This document shows, one piece after another, positions 25,258 through 33,794 of a stretch of 64,000 nucleotides of DNA. The notes beneath the pieces were generated by a model that made no database searches, was not told where the DNA came from, and saw nothing but the letters and a program-made list of their open reading frames with translations. The stretch is from JAYRSJ01 sp041920215. Lineage in GTDB: Bacteria > Pseudomonadota > Gammaproteobacteria > Burkholderiales > Burkholderiaceae_C. The translations under genes were made by a program, and so were the position numbers. Positions within the stretch are counted from its first letter, which is position 1. Every line of letters starts with the position of its first letter. Location of the stretch: positions 62,001 through 126,000 of the forward strand of contig JAYRSJ010000008.1 in the NCBI GenBank assembly GCA_041920215.1, in the 5' to 3' direction.

Positions 25258-25776
25258 ATGAGACTCGACGACGACGACTTCAGCCTGTTCGGCCTGCCCT
25301 CACGGTACCGGCAGGACCGAGCCGATATCGAGGCACGCTGGAAGGCCTTGCAGGCTCGGGTGCATCCGGATCGCTTCGCAGCCGAAGGCGCCAGCGCGCA
25401 GCGCCTGGCCATGCAATGGGCTTTGCGAGTCAACGAAGCGCATCAGCGCCTGCGAGATCCGCTCAAGCGTGCAGCCTATCTCTGCGAACTGCGTGGCGCC
25501 GCGCTGCAGGCGAATGAAAACACGCGGATGCCGGCCACCTTCTTGATGGAACAGATGGCCTGGCGCGAGGCGCTGGACGAGGCCGCCGGGCTGACCGAGG
25601 TCGAGGCGCTGGACGCCCAGGTGGCCGAGCGAGAGTCCCAGTTGCTGGCCGAAGTGGGTCGGCTGCTGGACGAGGCGCAGGACGCGCCGGCGGCGGCTGC
25701 GCAGGTGAGGGCGCTGATGTTCATCGCCCGCTTCCGTTCCGATATCGATCAGCGCCTTGAAGCGTTGGGACAATAA
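25258..25776 (+). CDS. hscB: J-domain co-chaperone HscB
   Basis: 172-residue co-chaperone that recruits IscU to HscA and stimulates its ATPase. The N-terminal J domain has DFSLFGLPSRYRQD and the HPD motif in RVHPDRFA; the C-terminal IscU-binding domain follows (FLMEQMAWREALDEA). Start ATG at 25258 lies directly after the intra-operon terminator; only a weak ribosome site is visible. hscA starts 4 bp after the stop. Confidence 0.93.
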   Translation: MRLDDDDFSLFGLPSRYRQDRADIEARWKALQARVHPDRFAAEGASAQRLAMQWALRVNEAHQRLRDPLKRAAYLCELRGAALQANENTRMPATFLMEQMAWREALDEAAGLTEVEALDAQVAERESQLLAEVGRLLDEAQDAPAAAAQVRALMFIARFRSDIDQRLEALGQ

Positions 25777-25780
25777 GACC

Positions 25781-27637
25781 ATGGCATTGCTGCAGATTTC
25801 CGAACCCGGGGCCTCGCCCAATCCGCATGAACGCCGCATCGCGGTGGGCATTGACCTGGGCACCACGCACTCGCTGGTGGCCGCGGTGCGCCACGGCGTC
25901 GCCGAATGCTTGCCCGATGGTGGCGGGCGCGTGATCCTGCCCTCGGCGGTGCGCTATATGGGCGAGGGCCGGCGCGAGATTGGCGCTGCCGCGCTGGCCG
26001 CTCAGGCCCAGGATCCGCACAACACCATCGTCTCGGTCAAGCGTTTCATGGGACGTGGCCTCAGCGATATCGAGGGCCGTGACAAGCTGCCCTATCAGTT
26101 CGAAGACACGCCGGGCATGCTCTCCATCGCCACTCGAGAGGGGCTCAAGACGCCGGTCGAGGTGTCCGCCGAGATCCTCGCCACCCTGCGCTACCGGGCT
26201 GAGGACACGTTTGCTGACGATGTGTTTGGTGCCGTTATCACGGTACCAGCCTATTTCGACGATGCTCAACGCCAAGCCACCAAGGATGCTGCCCAACTGG
26301 CCGGTCTCAAGGTGCTGCGCCTGATCAACGAGCCAACGGCAGCGGCCATCGCCTACGGGCTGGACAACGCCAGCGAGGGGCTTTACGCGGTCTACGACCT
26401 CGGCGGCGGCACTTTCGACATCTCGCTGCTGCGGCTGAGCCGTGGTGTCTTCGAGGTGGTCGCTACCGGTGGGGATGCCGCCCTAGGGGGAGACGATTTC
26501 GATCAGGCGCTGGCCGACTGGGCGCTGGCCCAGTCCGGGCGCAGCGTCAGCAGCGCGCATGACAAGCGGGCGGTTCTGGTGGCTGCGCGTGCGGCCAAGG
26601 AGGCTTTGTCAGCCGCCGACACGACCCAGCTCTGCGCTGCGCTGGATGGCGGTGAGCTGCGGGTGGATGTCGGCCGTGCCGAGTTCGATGCGCTGGCCGA
26701 GCCCCTGATCGCCAAGACCCTGGCTGCAGTGCGGCGCGTGCTGCGCGACGCCCGCGTCAAGCCAGCCGAGGTGAACGGCACGGTGATGGTCGGCGGTTCG
26801 ACTCGCATGCCCGGGGTGCGCAAGGCGGTGAGCCAGCTCTTCGGGCGTGAGGTTCTGACCAATCTGAATCCCGACGAGGTCGTGGCCCTGGGGGCCGCCA
26901 TCCAGGCCAATCAGCTGGCCGGCAATGCGGCCGATGGTGAGCTGCTGCTACTGGATGTGATCCCGCTGTCCTTGGGACTGGAGACCATGGGTGGCCTGGT
27001 GGAGCGCATCATCGAGCGTAACGCCACCATTCCGGTGGCCAAGGCGCAGGACTTCACCACCTTCAAGGATGGTCAGACGGCGATGGCCATCCATGTGCTG
27101 CAGGGCGAGCGCGAGCTGGTCAGCGAATGCCGCTCGCTGGCACGTTTCGAGTTGCGTGGCATACCGCCGATGGTGGCCGGTGCAGCCCGCATACGGGTGA
27201 GCTTCCAGGTCGATGCCGATGGCCTGCTCAGCGTCGCCGCCCGCGAGCTGGGCTCCGGCGTCGAGGCAGCCGTGCAGGTCAAGCCCAGCTATGGCCTCTC
27301 CGATGACCAGATCGCCGGCATGCTCAAGGATGGCTTTGCCAGCGCCGAGACCGATATGCAGGCGCGCAAGCTGCGTGAGGCAAGGGTCGAGGCCGAGCGC
27401 ATGGACCTGGCCACCCGGGCCGCACTGGCGGCCGATGGAGATCTGCTGCCCGCCGAAGAACGCGAAACGATAACGCAGCTCCTGGGCGCGCTTGGCGAAC
27501 TGGCCCAGGGCGACGATGCCGCTGCCATCGATGCAGCGGTCGAGCGTCTGGCCAAGGGCACCGAGGCCTTTGCGGCCGAGCGCATGAACCGCGGCATCCA
27601 GCAGGCCCTGACCGGCCGCAGCATAGACACAGTCTGA
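25781..27637 (+). CDS. hscA: Hsp70-type chaperone HscA
   Basis: 618-residue specialised Hsp70 that drives cluster release from IscU using ATP. The actin-like ATPase begins with VGIDLGTTHSLVAAV and includes NEPTAAAIAYGLD, YDLGGGTFDISLL and MVGGSTRMPGVR; the substrate-binding domain starts after LLLLDVIPLSLGLETMGG. ATG 25781 is chosen over a frame extension that would overlap hscB. It is followed by fdx after 11 bp. Confidence 0.96.
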   Translation: MALLQISEPGASPNPHERRIAVGIDLGTTHSLVAAVRHGVAECLPDGGGRVILPSAVRYMGEGRREIGAAALAAQAQDPHNTIVSVKRFMGRGLSDIEGRDKLPYQFEDTPGMLSIATREGLKTPVEVSAEILATLRYRAEDTFADDVFGAVITVPAYFDDAQRQATKDAAQLAGLKVLRLINEPTAAAIAYGLDNASEGLYAVYDLGGGTFDISLLRLSRGVFEVVATGGDAALGGDDFDQALADWALAQSGRSVSSAHDKRAVLVAARAAKEALSAADTTQLCAALDGGELRVDVGRAEFDALAEPLIAKTLAAVRRVLRDARVKPAEVNGTVMVGGSTRMPGVRKAVSQLFGREVLTNLNPDEVVALGAAIQANQLAGNAADGELLLLDVIPLSLGLETMGGLVERIIERNATIPVAKAQDFTTFKDGQTAMAIHVLQGERELVSECRSLARFELRGIPPMVAGAARIRVSFQVDADGLLSVAARELGSGVEAAVQVKPSYGLSDDQIAGMLKDGFASAETDMQARKLREARVEAERMDLATRAALAADGDLLPAEERETITQLLGALGELAQGDDAAAIDAAVERLAKGTEAFAAERMNRGIQQALTGRSIDTV

Positions 27638-27648
27638 AGGCGCCTCCC

Positions 27649-27987
27649 ATGCCCATCATCAAGATACTTCCCCACGCCGAATACTGCCCCGAAGGCAAAT
27701 CCATCACGGCACCGGCCGGCACCTCGATCTGCGAGGCCTTGCTGGACAACCATGTGGAGATCGAGCATGCCTGCGACCAGGTCTGCGCCTGTACCACCTG
27801 TCATGTGATCGTCCGCGAGGGCGGGCGCAGCCTGTCCGAGATGGAGGAGGGCGAGGAGGATATGCTGGACCGGGCCTGGGGACTGGAACCCGACTCGCGC
27901 CTGAGCTGCCAGGCCATACTCGGTCAGCAGGACATCACGGTCGAGATTCCCAAGTACTCGATCAACCACGCCAAAGAGAAGCACTGA
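27649..27987 (+). CDS. fdx: ISC-type [2Fe-2S] ferredoxin
   Basis: 112-residue ferredoxin supplying electrons for Fe-S assembly. Cluster ligands form C-X5-C-X2-C (HACDQVCACTTCHVI) with the fourth in RLSCQAIL. MPIIKILPHAEYCPEG and the DRAWGLEPDSRLSCQ tail are typical of the adrenodoxin-like ISC group. The gene after it is tsaD, 2 bp away, not iscX as in E. coli. Confidence 0.95.
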   Translation: MPIIKILPHAEYCPEGKSITAPAGTSICEALLDNHVEIEHACDQVCACTTCHVIVREGGRSLSEMEEGEEDMLDRAWGLEPDSRLSCQAILGQQDITVEIPKYSINHAKEKH

Positions 27988-27989
27988 CG

Positions 27990-29039
27990 ATGCGGGTGCT
28001 GGGTATCGAGTCGTCCTGCGACGAAACCGGCGTTGCCCTGGTCGAGGTGCCCGAGCCCGGTGCCGCCGCTGCGCCGCGCCTGCTGGCCCAGGCCCTGCAC
28101 AGCCAGATCAGCATGCATCAGGCCTATGGCGGTGTGGTGCCGGAGCTGGCTTCGCGCGACCATATACGCCGTGTGTTGCCGCTGACCCGTGAAGTCATGC
28201 GCGAGGCGGGGCTGGCCTTGACCGACATCGATGTGCTGGCCTATACCCAGGGGCCCGGCCTTGCGGGAGCCTTGCTGGTCGGAGCCGGGGTGGCCGTGTC
28301 GCTGGCGGCGGCGCTGGACCGGCCCACCCTGGGGATACACCATTTGGAGGGGCATCTGCTGTCGCCCTTCCTCTCCGCCGATGCGCCCGTGTTTCCCTTC
28401 GTTGCGCTGCTGGTTTCGGGTGGCCACACCCAGCTGATGCGGGTCGATGCGGTGGGTCGCTACGAGTTGCTGGGGGAAACCATCGACGATGCGGCCGGCG
28501 AGGCCTTCGACAAGAGCGCCAAGCTGCTGGGCCTGCCCTATCCCGGCGGCCCGCACCTGGCCCAGCTGGCCTTGAAGGGCGATGCGAAGGCCTTTGCACT
28601 GCCGCGCCCGCTGCTGCACAGCGGCAAGCCTGACTTCAGCTTTGCCGGCCTGAAGACAGCGGTGCTGACCCAGGTGAGGCGGCAGGAGCAGGGCGCAGGG
28701 CTTGGCGAGCAGCAGCGCGCCGATCTGGCGGCGTCAACCCAGGCCGCCATCGTCGAGGTGCTGGTGAAGAAGTCCTTGCTGGCGCTCAAGGCAAGCGGGC
28801 TCAAGCGCCTGGTCGTGGCCGGCGGTGTCGGGGCCAATGCCCAGCTGCGCAGCGAGCTGGATGCGGCCTGCGCCAAACGCGGCGTCCGCGTGCACTATCC
28901 GGAGCTCAGCCTGTGCACCGACAACGGCGCCATGATCGCGATGGCCGCTGCCATGCGCCTTCAGGCCGGGCTGGCGCAGCCTCGGCCTGCCGCGGGTTTT
29001 GCGGTCCGGCCGCGCTGGCCTTTGGATCAGCTCGCCTGA
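27990..29039 (+). CDS. tsaD: tRNA N6-adenosine threonylcarbamoyltransferase TsaD
   Basis: 349-residue catalytic subunit of the t6A37 tRNA modification complex. MRVLGIESSCDETGVALV is the family start; the metal-binding histidines are in IHHLEGHLLSPFL, and FVALLVSGGHTQLM, FDKSAKLLGLPYPGGP and the C-terminal CTDNGAMIA are conserved. The ATG is 2 bp after the fdx stop, so it is almost certainly in the isc transcript, which places t6A formation under the same control. It converges on hsp20 14 bp downstream. Confidence 0.96.
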   Translation: MRVLGIESSCDETGVALVEVPEPGAAAAPRLLAQALHSQISMHQAYGGVVPELASRDHIRRVLPLTREVMREAGLALTDIDVLAYTQGPGLAGALLVGAGVAVSLAAALDRPTLGIHHLEGHLLSPFLSADAPVFPFVALLVSGGHTQLMRVDAVGRYELLGETIDDAAGEAFDKSAKLLGLPYPGGPHLAQLALKGDAKAFALPRPLLHSGKPDFSFAGLKTAVLTQVRRQEQGAGLGEQQRADLAASTQAAIVEVLVKKSLLALKASGLKRLVVAGGVGANAQLRSELDAACAKRGVRVHYPELSLCTDNGAMIAMAAAMRLQAGLAQPRPAAGFAVRPRWPLDQLA

Positions 29040-29053
29040 GTCGCTTGCGGGCT

Positions 29054-29509
29054 TTAGCTCACGCTGAGCTGGCTGGCGCCCTTGTTGATCCGTTTGGCCA
29101 GTGTGAGGGTGAGCACGCCGTGCTCCAGTTTGGCGCTGGAGTCCGACTGGCTGATCTCCTGAGGCAGCGCAAAGCTGCGCGAGTAGCGGGAAGTGGCGCG
29201 TTCGCGATAGATCAGGCGCTCGCCTTCCTTCTTCTCGCGCGTCTGGCTTTGTTCGGCATCGATGCTGACGCGACGGCCCTCGATATTGATCTTGACCGCT
29301 TCCTTGGTGACGCCCGGCAGGTCCAGCGTGACCGTGTAGGCCTGATCGTCTTCGCTGACGTCCAGCGCCGGGCTGCGCAGCGCGCTGCCGCTGCCGCTGC
29401 CGCTACCGTCGGCGGTGGCGCCGAACAGGCGATCCAGGCCATCATCGAAGAAGCGCTCCAGATTGCGCGAAAACTCGGCCGGGGTGCGGTGAACGGGGAT
29501 CAGAAACAT
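29054..29509 (-). CDS. Small heat-shock protein, Hsp20/alpha-crystallin family
   Basis: 151-residue ATP-independent holdase. The central alpha-crystallin domain starts at about residue 45 (PALDVSEDDQAYTVTLDLPGV) and includes the DIEGRRVSIDAE-like and LPQEISQSDSSAKLEHGVLTL strands; a short C-terminal tail follows. The I-X-I/V anchor motif is not obvious in the tail (ASQLSVS), which may limit large oligomers. A sigma-32-like promoter lies about 80 bp upstream, and an AGGAGG ribosome site precedes the ATG. Confidence 0.9.
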   Translation of the reverse strand: MFLIPVHRTPAEFSRNLERFFDDGLDRLFGATADGSGSGSGSALRSPALDVSEDDQAYTVTLDLPGVTKEAVKINIEGRRVSIDAEQSQTREKKEGERLIYRERATSRYSRSFALPQEISQSDSSAKLEHGVLTLTLAKRINKGASQLSVS

Positions 29510-29568
29510 GCAAGCCTCCTACAATCAAGACCGCTGCTCAAGCAACGGGAGCAGCACCGATGCCGCCA

Positions 29569-29597
29569 AACGTAGGAGCGGCTTTTTTCATTTCAAG
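29569..29597 (-). promoter_or_regulatory. Sigma-32-like promoter of hsp20
   Basis: Minus strand CTTGAAA, 14-bp spacer, CCTACGTT. The -35 is a perfect heat-shock element; the -10 is a fair match to the sigma-32 consensus. Confidence 0.5.
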
Positions 29598-29621
29598 AGC
29601 GCCCGCCGTGGTCGGCTCGAT

Positions 29622-30935
29622 ATGCAGAAAAAAACTTTCTCCGGCCTGCGCCAGGTCTTGAACTGCCTGTTCTTTGGCCTGATCTTGGGCGCCGCTCATG
29701 CGAACGCGGCCGACGCGCCACCGATCAAGCTGGCGCTGATCGAGGGCTTGTCCGGCCCCTTCGGCAATGCCGGCGAGGCGGTGCACCGCAATCTGGTATG
29801 GGCCTTGGAGCGGGTCAATGCGCGCGGCGGCGTCAGTCTGTCGAGCCAGGCTGGCGGCAAACGCCCCCTGCAGTTGCTCAGGCTGGACAGCAAGGGAGCG
29901 ACCGAGGAGGCGCTGTCCATGCTGCGTTCGGCGGTGGATCAGGGGGCGGTGGCGGTGCTGCAGGGCAATAGCTCGGCCACAGCCGCGGCCTTGATCGATG
30001 CCTTGAACAAGCACAACGAGCGCGAGCCGGGCCGGCGAGCGCTCTTCCTGAACTATGCGGCGGTCGATCCGGCGCTGACCAATGAGCGCTGCAGCTTCTG
30101 GCATTTCCGCTTCGATGCTCACGCCGATATGCGCCTGGCCGCCCTGACTGACCAACTGGCCGAGGACAAGGGTCTGAAGCGGCTTTATCTGATCGGCCAG
30201 GATTACAGCTTTGGTCAGCACGTGCTGAAGAAGGCGCGCGAGATGCTGGCGCTGAAGCGGCCCGATATCGAGATCGTCGGCGATGAACTGCATCCGGTGG
30301 GCCGCATCAAGGATTTCCTGCCCTATGTCTCCAAGATCAAGGCTGCCGGTGCCGAGGCGGTGCTGACCGGCAACTGGGGTAATGATCTGACCCTGCTGGT
30401 GCGGGCTGCCAGGGAAACCGGCTTGCAGGCGCGCTTCTACACTTTCTACGGCAATGCGCTGGGGGTGCCCGCCGCACTCGGTGAGGCCGGGGTGGACCGG
30501 GTGCTGGCGGTGGCCGAGTGGCACCCGAACGCCGTCGGCGCGGCTGCGGAGCGCTTCTATGGTGAGTTTCGCCAGCGCTTCCCCCGGCCCGAAGACGACT
30601 ATCTGCACGCGCGCATGCAACTGATGGTCGAGATGCTGGTGCAGGCCATGGAGAAGGCCGGCACGAGCGAAGCGGCCGCAGTGGCTGCGGCGCTGGAGGG
30701 CCTCAGTCACGATGGTGCGAGTCTGGGCGGGGCGCATCATGGCACCATGCGCGCTACCGACCACCAATTGCTGCAACCCTTGCATGTATCGGTGATGCGC
30801 CGCGCGGGGGCGCCCGGCGTGCGTTTCGACAACGAGGGCTCGGGCTTTGGTTTTACGACGCTGCGCCGTGTCGATGCGGCGCGCACCGCACTACCGCACA
30901 GCTGTCAGATGCGTCGCCCAGGCAGCCTGCGCTGA
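29622..30935 (+). CDS. ABC transporter substrate-binding protein, branched-chain amino acid type
   Basis: 437-residue LivJ-like periplasmic receptor. The N-terminal signal (LNCLFFGLILGAAHANA) is followed by IKLALIEGLSGPFGNAGE, typical of this family, and a second lobe with GQDYSFGQHVLKKAREML. No permease or ATPase genes are adjacent, so it is an orphan that may serve a transporter elsewhere or act as a sensor. Start M at 29622 is chosen to place the signal peptide correctly; the upstream extension overlaps hsp20's start. No strong ribosome site is seen. The ligand is unknown. Confidence 0.85.
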   Translation: MQKKTFSGLRQVLNCLFFGLILGAAHANAADAPPIKLALIEGLSGPFGNAGEAVHRNLVWALERVNARGGVSLSSQAGGKRPLQLLRLDSKGATEEALSMLRSAVDQGAVAVLQGNSSATAAALIDALNKHNEREPGRRALFLNYAAVDPALTNERCSFWHFRFDAHADMRLAALTDQLAEDKGLKRLYLIGQDYSFGQHVLKKAREMLALKRPDIEIVGDELHPVGRIKDFLPYVSKIKAAGAEAVLTGNWGNDLTLLVRAARETGLQARFYTFYGNALGVPAALGEAGVDRVLAVAEWHPNAVGAAAERFYGEFRQRFPRPEDDYLHARMQLMVEMLVQAMEKAGTSEAAAVAAALEGLSHDGASLGGAHHGTMRATDHQLLQPLHVSVMRRAGAPGVRFDNEGSGFGFTTLRRVDAARTALPHSCQMRRPGSLR

Positions 30936-30986
30936 CGCAACCGGGGCGTCCTGCCTCTGATACCGGTGGGGCGCGTGGACTTGCTC

Positions 30987-30992
30987 TATAAT
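30987..30992 (+). promoter_or_regulatory. -10 element of rpsO promoter
   Basis: Perfect TATAAT about 170 bp before the rpsO start; no good -35 at 16-18 bp. It implies a long rpsO leader of about 165 nt. Confidence 0.5.
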
Positions 30993-31161
30993 CTGCGGCT
31001 TCTGTTTGGGCTGGCTGCGTGGCGGTGGGCCTGGGTGGAGTCATCGCACGGCACGGGTCGGTTTCACCTGTGACCGCAAGTAAACCAACGGAAACCGTCT
31101 GTGTGCTACGCAGGGCGACAGCCTTGATGCCTCAGCGGAATCCGACCATAAGGAACGCATC

Positions 31162-31422
31162 ATGGCAATCAACAAAGCTGACATCGTCCAGTCCAACGCG
31201 CGCAGCGCCAACGATACCGGCTCCCCGGAAGTGCAAGTGGCGCTGCTGACGGCCCGTATCAACGCGCTGACCCCCCACTTCAAGGCCAATCTGAAGGACC
31301 ATCACGGTCGTCGCGGTCTGCTGAAGATGGTCAACGCTCGCAAGCGTCTGCTGTCCTACCTGAAGGCCAAGGACGCCGCGCGCTACACCGCACTGATCCA
31401 GAAGCTGGGTCTGCGCAAGTAA
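31162..31422 (+). CDS. rpsO: 30S ribosomal protein S15
   Basis: 86-residue S15, an early 16S rRNA binder in the small-subunit platform. MAINKADIVQSNARSANDTGSPEVQVALLTARI and DHHGRRGLLKMVNARKRLLSYLK are diagnostic. It is followed by a strong terminator and then pnp, the classic rpsO-pnp pair. An AGGAACGC ribosome site is close to the ATG. S15 autorepresses translation in other bacteria; the long leader here could serve that. Confidence 0.97.
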   Translation: MAINKADIVQSNARSANDTGSPEVQVALLTARINALTPHFKANLKDHHGRRGLLKMVNARKRLLSYLKAKDAARYTALIQKLGLRK

Positions 31423-31437
31423 GCAAGGCATGAGATT

Positions 31438-31480
31438 AAAGAGCCTGTCTGGGTCGAAATCCAGCACAGGCTCTTTGTCT
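31438..31480 (+). terminator. Rho-independent terminator after rpsO
   Basis: 11-bp stem AAAGAGCCTGT/ACAGGCTCTTT with inner CTGG/CCAG, followed by GTCTTTT. It separates rpsO from pnp while still permitting read-through. Confidence 0.8.
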
Positions 31481-31513
31481 TTTCGAGTGGAGTTGAGCTG
31501 ACGTGGCGCTGCT

Positions 31514-31563
31514 GTGTCATTCCAAGAATGTTGAGGCCTGGGCCAGTATTCTTGGAATGGCAT
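31514..31563 (+). promoter_or_regulatory. Long hairpin in the pnp leader, candidate RNase III/PNPase autoregulation site
   Basis: Perfect 12-bp inverted repeat CATTCCAAGAAT/ATTCTTGGAATG extended by GTGT/GCAT-type pairs to 16 bp, with an inner GGCC/GGCC, about 75 nt before the pnp ATG. It has no T-run and lies after the rpsO terminator. In E. coli a hairpin in this position is cut by RNase III and then degraded by PNPase to repress pnp. Confidence 0.6.
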
Positions 31564-31636
31564 CCCGCCAAACCCAGCCCCACTCCCCATCCATGAGCTC
31601 GCGCAATCTGCGGCTCGCAACAAGAGGAGATGGAAC

Positions 31637-33781
31637 ATGACTATGTTCAACAAGGTCACGAAGACCTTCCAGTGGGGTTCGCATTCGGTCACGATGGAAA
31701 CGGGCGAGATCGCCCGCCAGTCGTCGGGTGCCGTCGTCGTCAACATTGAAGGTACGGTGGTCTTGGCCACTGTCGTGGCCAAGAGCGAGGCCAAGGCTGG
31801 CCAGGACTTCTTCCCGCTGACGGTCGACTACATCGAGAAGACCTACGCGGCCGGCAAGATTCCGGGCAGCTTCTTCAAGCGTGAAGGCCGTCCCAGTGAA
31901 CTGGAGACCCTGACCTCGCGTCTGATCGATCGGCCGATCCGTCCCCTGTTCCCCGAGGGTTTCTTCAACGAGGTGCAGGTGGTGATCCACGTGCTGTCGC
32001 TGAACCCAGAGGTGCAGGCTGACATCGCTGCGATGATCGGAACGTCGGCCGCCCTGGCCATCTCCGGCATTCCGTTCAACGGCCCCATCGGCGCGGCGCG
32101 CGTGGGCTATATCAACGGCGAGTACGTGCTGAACCCGGGCAAGACCCAGTTGGCCGACAGCAAGATGGATCTGGTGGTCGCCGGCACCCAGGCCGCTGTG
32201 CTGATGGTCGAATCGGAGGCCGACGGCCTGTCGGAAGAAGTCATGCTGGGTGCCGTGGTCTATGGCCATGAGCAGGGCAATGTCGCGATCGCCGCGATCA
32301 ACGATCTGGTCCGCGAAGCCGGCAAGCCGGCCTGGGACTGGACTGCGCCTGCCAAGGATGAGGCCTTCATTGCCAAGGTCAATGCGCTGGCCGAACCTGC
32401 GCTGCGCGAGGCCTACCAGATCCGCAGCAAGCAAGCGCGCACCCAGGCCTGCCGTACGGCCAGCGCCAATGTGTTCGCGGCCCTGACGGCCGAAGGCCTG
32501 AGCTTCGACAAGGTCGAGGTCGAGGGCATGCTGTTCGAGATCGAGGCGCGTATCGTGCGCGGCCAGATCCTGGCCGGCGAGCCGCGCATCGACGGTCGCG
32601 ATACCCGTACCGTGCGCCCCATCGAGATCCGCAACGGCATCCTGCCCCGCACCCACGGCTCGGCCCTGTTCACCCGCGGTGAAACGCAGGCCCTGGTCGT
32701 CGCGACCTTGGGCACCGACCGCGATGCCCAGCGCATCGACGCCTTGGCCGGCGAGTTCGAAGACCGCTTCATGCTGCACTACAACATGCCTCCCTTCGCC
32801 ACCGGCGAGACGGGGCGTGTCGGTAGCCCCAAGCGTCGCGAAATCGGCCACGGCCGCCTGGCCAAGCGTGCCCTGGTTGCCGCGCTGCCCGGCAAGGAAG
32901 ACTTCCCCTACTCGATGCGTGTGGTATCGGAAATCACCGAATCCAATGGCTCCTCCTCGATGGCTTCGGTCTGCGGCGGCTGCCTGGCGCTGATGGATGC
33001 CGGCGTGCCGATGAAAGCCCATGTGGCCGGTATCGCCATGGGCCTGATCAAGGACGGCAACCGCTTCGCGGTGCTGACCGACATCCTGGGCGATGAAGAT
33101 CATCTGGGCGATATGGACTTCAAGGTGGCCGGCACCACCGGCGGTATCACCGCGCTGCAGATGGACATCAAGATCCAGGGCATCACCAAGGAGATCATGC
33201 AGGTCGCGCTGGCCCAGGCCAAGGAGGCGCGTCTGCACATCCTGTCCAAGATGGTGGAAGCGATGGGCTCGGCCAACACCGAGGTCTCGCAGTTCGCGCC
33301 GCGTCTGTACACGATGAAGATCAACCCCGAGAAGATCCGCGACGTGATCGGCAAGGGCGGCGCCACCATCCGTGCGCTGACCGAGGAGACCGGCACCACC
33401 ATCGACATCGGCGAAGACGGCACCATCACCATCGCCTCGACCGACGCTGACAAGGCCGAACTGGCCAAGAAGCGCATTGAGGAGATCACGGCCGAAGTCG
33501 AGGTGGGCAAGGTCTACGAAGGCCCGATCACCAAGATCCTGGACTTCGGTGCCTTGGTCAATCTGCTGCCCGGCAAAGATGGTCTGCTGCACATCAGCCA
33601 GATCGCCCATCAGCGTGTCGAGAAGGTCACCGATTTCCTGAGCGAAGGCCAGATCGTCAAGGTCAAGGTGCTGGAGACCGATGAGAAGGGTCGCATCAAG
33701 CTGTCGATGAAGGCCCTGATCGAGCGCGATGCAGCGCCGGCTCCGGCTGCACCGGCGGCCGAGGAAGGTGCTGCCGAGTAA
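31637..33781 (+). CDS. pnp: Polynucleotide phosphorylase
   Basis: 714-residue 3'-to-5' phosphorolytic exoribonuclease. Two RNase PH domains (about 1-220 and 300-550) flank a helical linker; MTMFNKVTKTFQWGSHSV, FFPLTVDYIEKTYAAGKIPGSFFKREGRPSE-region and the GETQALVVATLGT and MRVVSEITESNGSSSMASVCGG signatures are intact. The C-terminus has KH (KIRDVIGKGGATIRAL) and S1 (VYEGPITKILDFGALVNLLPGKDGLLHISQI) RNA-binding domains. AGAGGAG precedes the ATG at 31637. A short Ala-rich tail ends the protein. Confidence 0.97.
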   Translation: MTMFNKVTKTFQWGSHSVTMETGEIARQSSGAVVVNIEGTVVLATVVAKSEAKAGQDFFPLTVDYIEKTYAAGKIPGSFFKREGRPSELETLTSRLIDRPIRPLFPEGFFNEVQVVIHVLSLNPEVQADIAAMIGTSAALAISGIPFNGPIGAARVGYINGEYVLNPGKTQLADSKMDLVVAGTQAAVLMVESEADGLSEEVMLGAVVYGHEQGNVAIAAINDLVREAGKPAWDWTAPAKDEAFIAKVNALAEPALREAYQIRSKQARTQACRTASANVFAALTAEGLSFDKVEVEGMLFEIEARIVRGQILAGEPRIDGRDTRTVRPIEIRNGILPRTHGSALFTRGETQALVVATLGTDRDAQRIDALAGEFEDRFMLHYNMPPFATGETGRVGSPKRREIGHGRLAKRALVAALPGKEDFPYSMRVVSEITESNGSSSMASVCGGCLALMDAGVPMKAHVAGIAMGLIKDGNRFAVLTDILGDEDHLGDMDFKVAGTTGGITALQMDIKIQGITKEIMQVALAQAKEARLHILSKMVEAMGSANTEVSQFAPRLYTMKINPEKIRDVIGKGGATIRALTEETGTTIDIGEDGTITIASTDADKAELAKKRIEEITAEVEVGKVYEGPITKILDFGALVNLLPGKDGLLHISQIAHQRVEKVTDFLSEGQIVKVKVLETDEKGRIKLSMKALIERDAAPAPAAPAAEEGAAE

Positions 33782-33794
33782 GGCGCAAGCTGCG

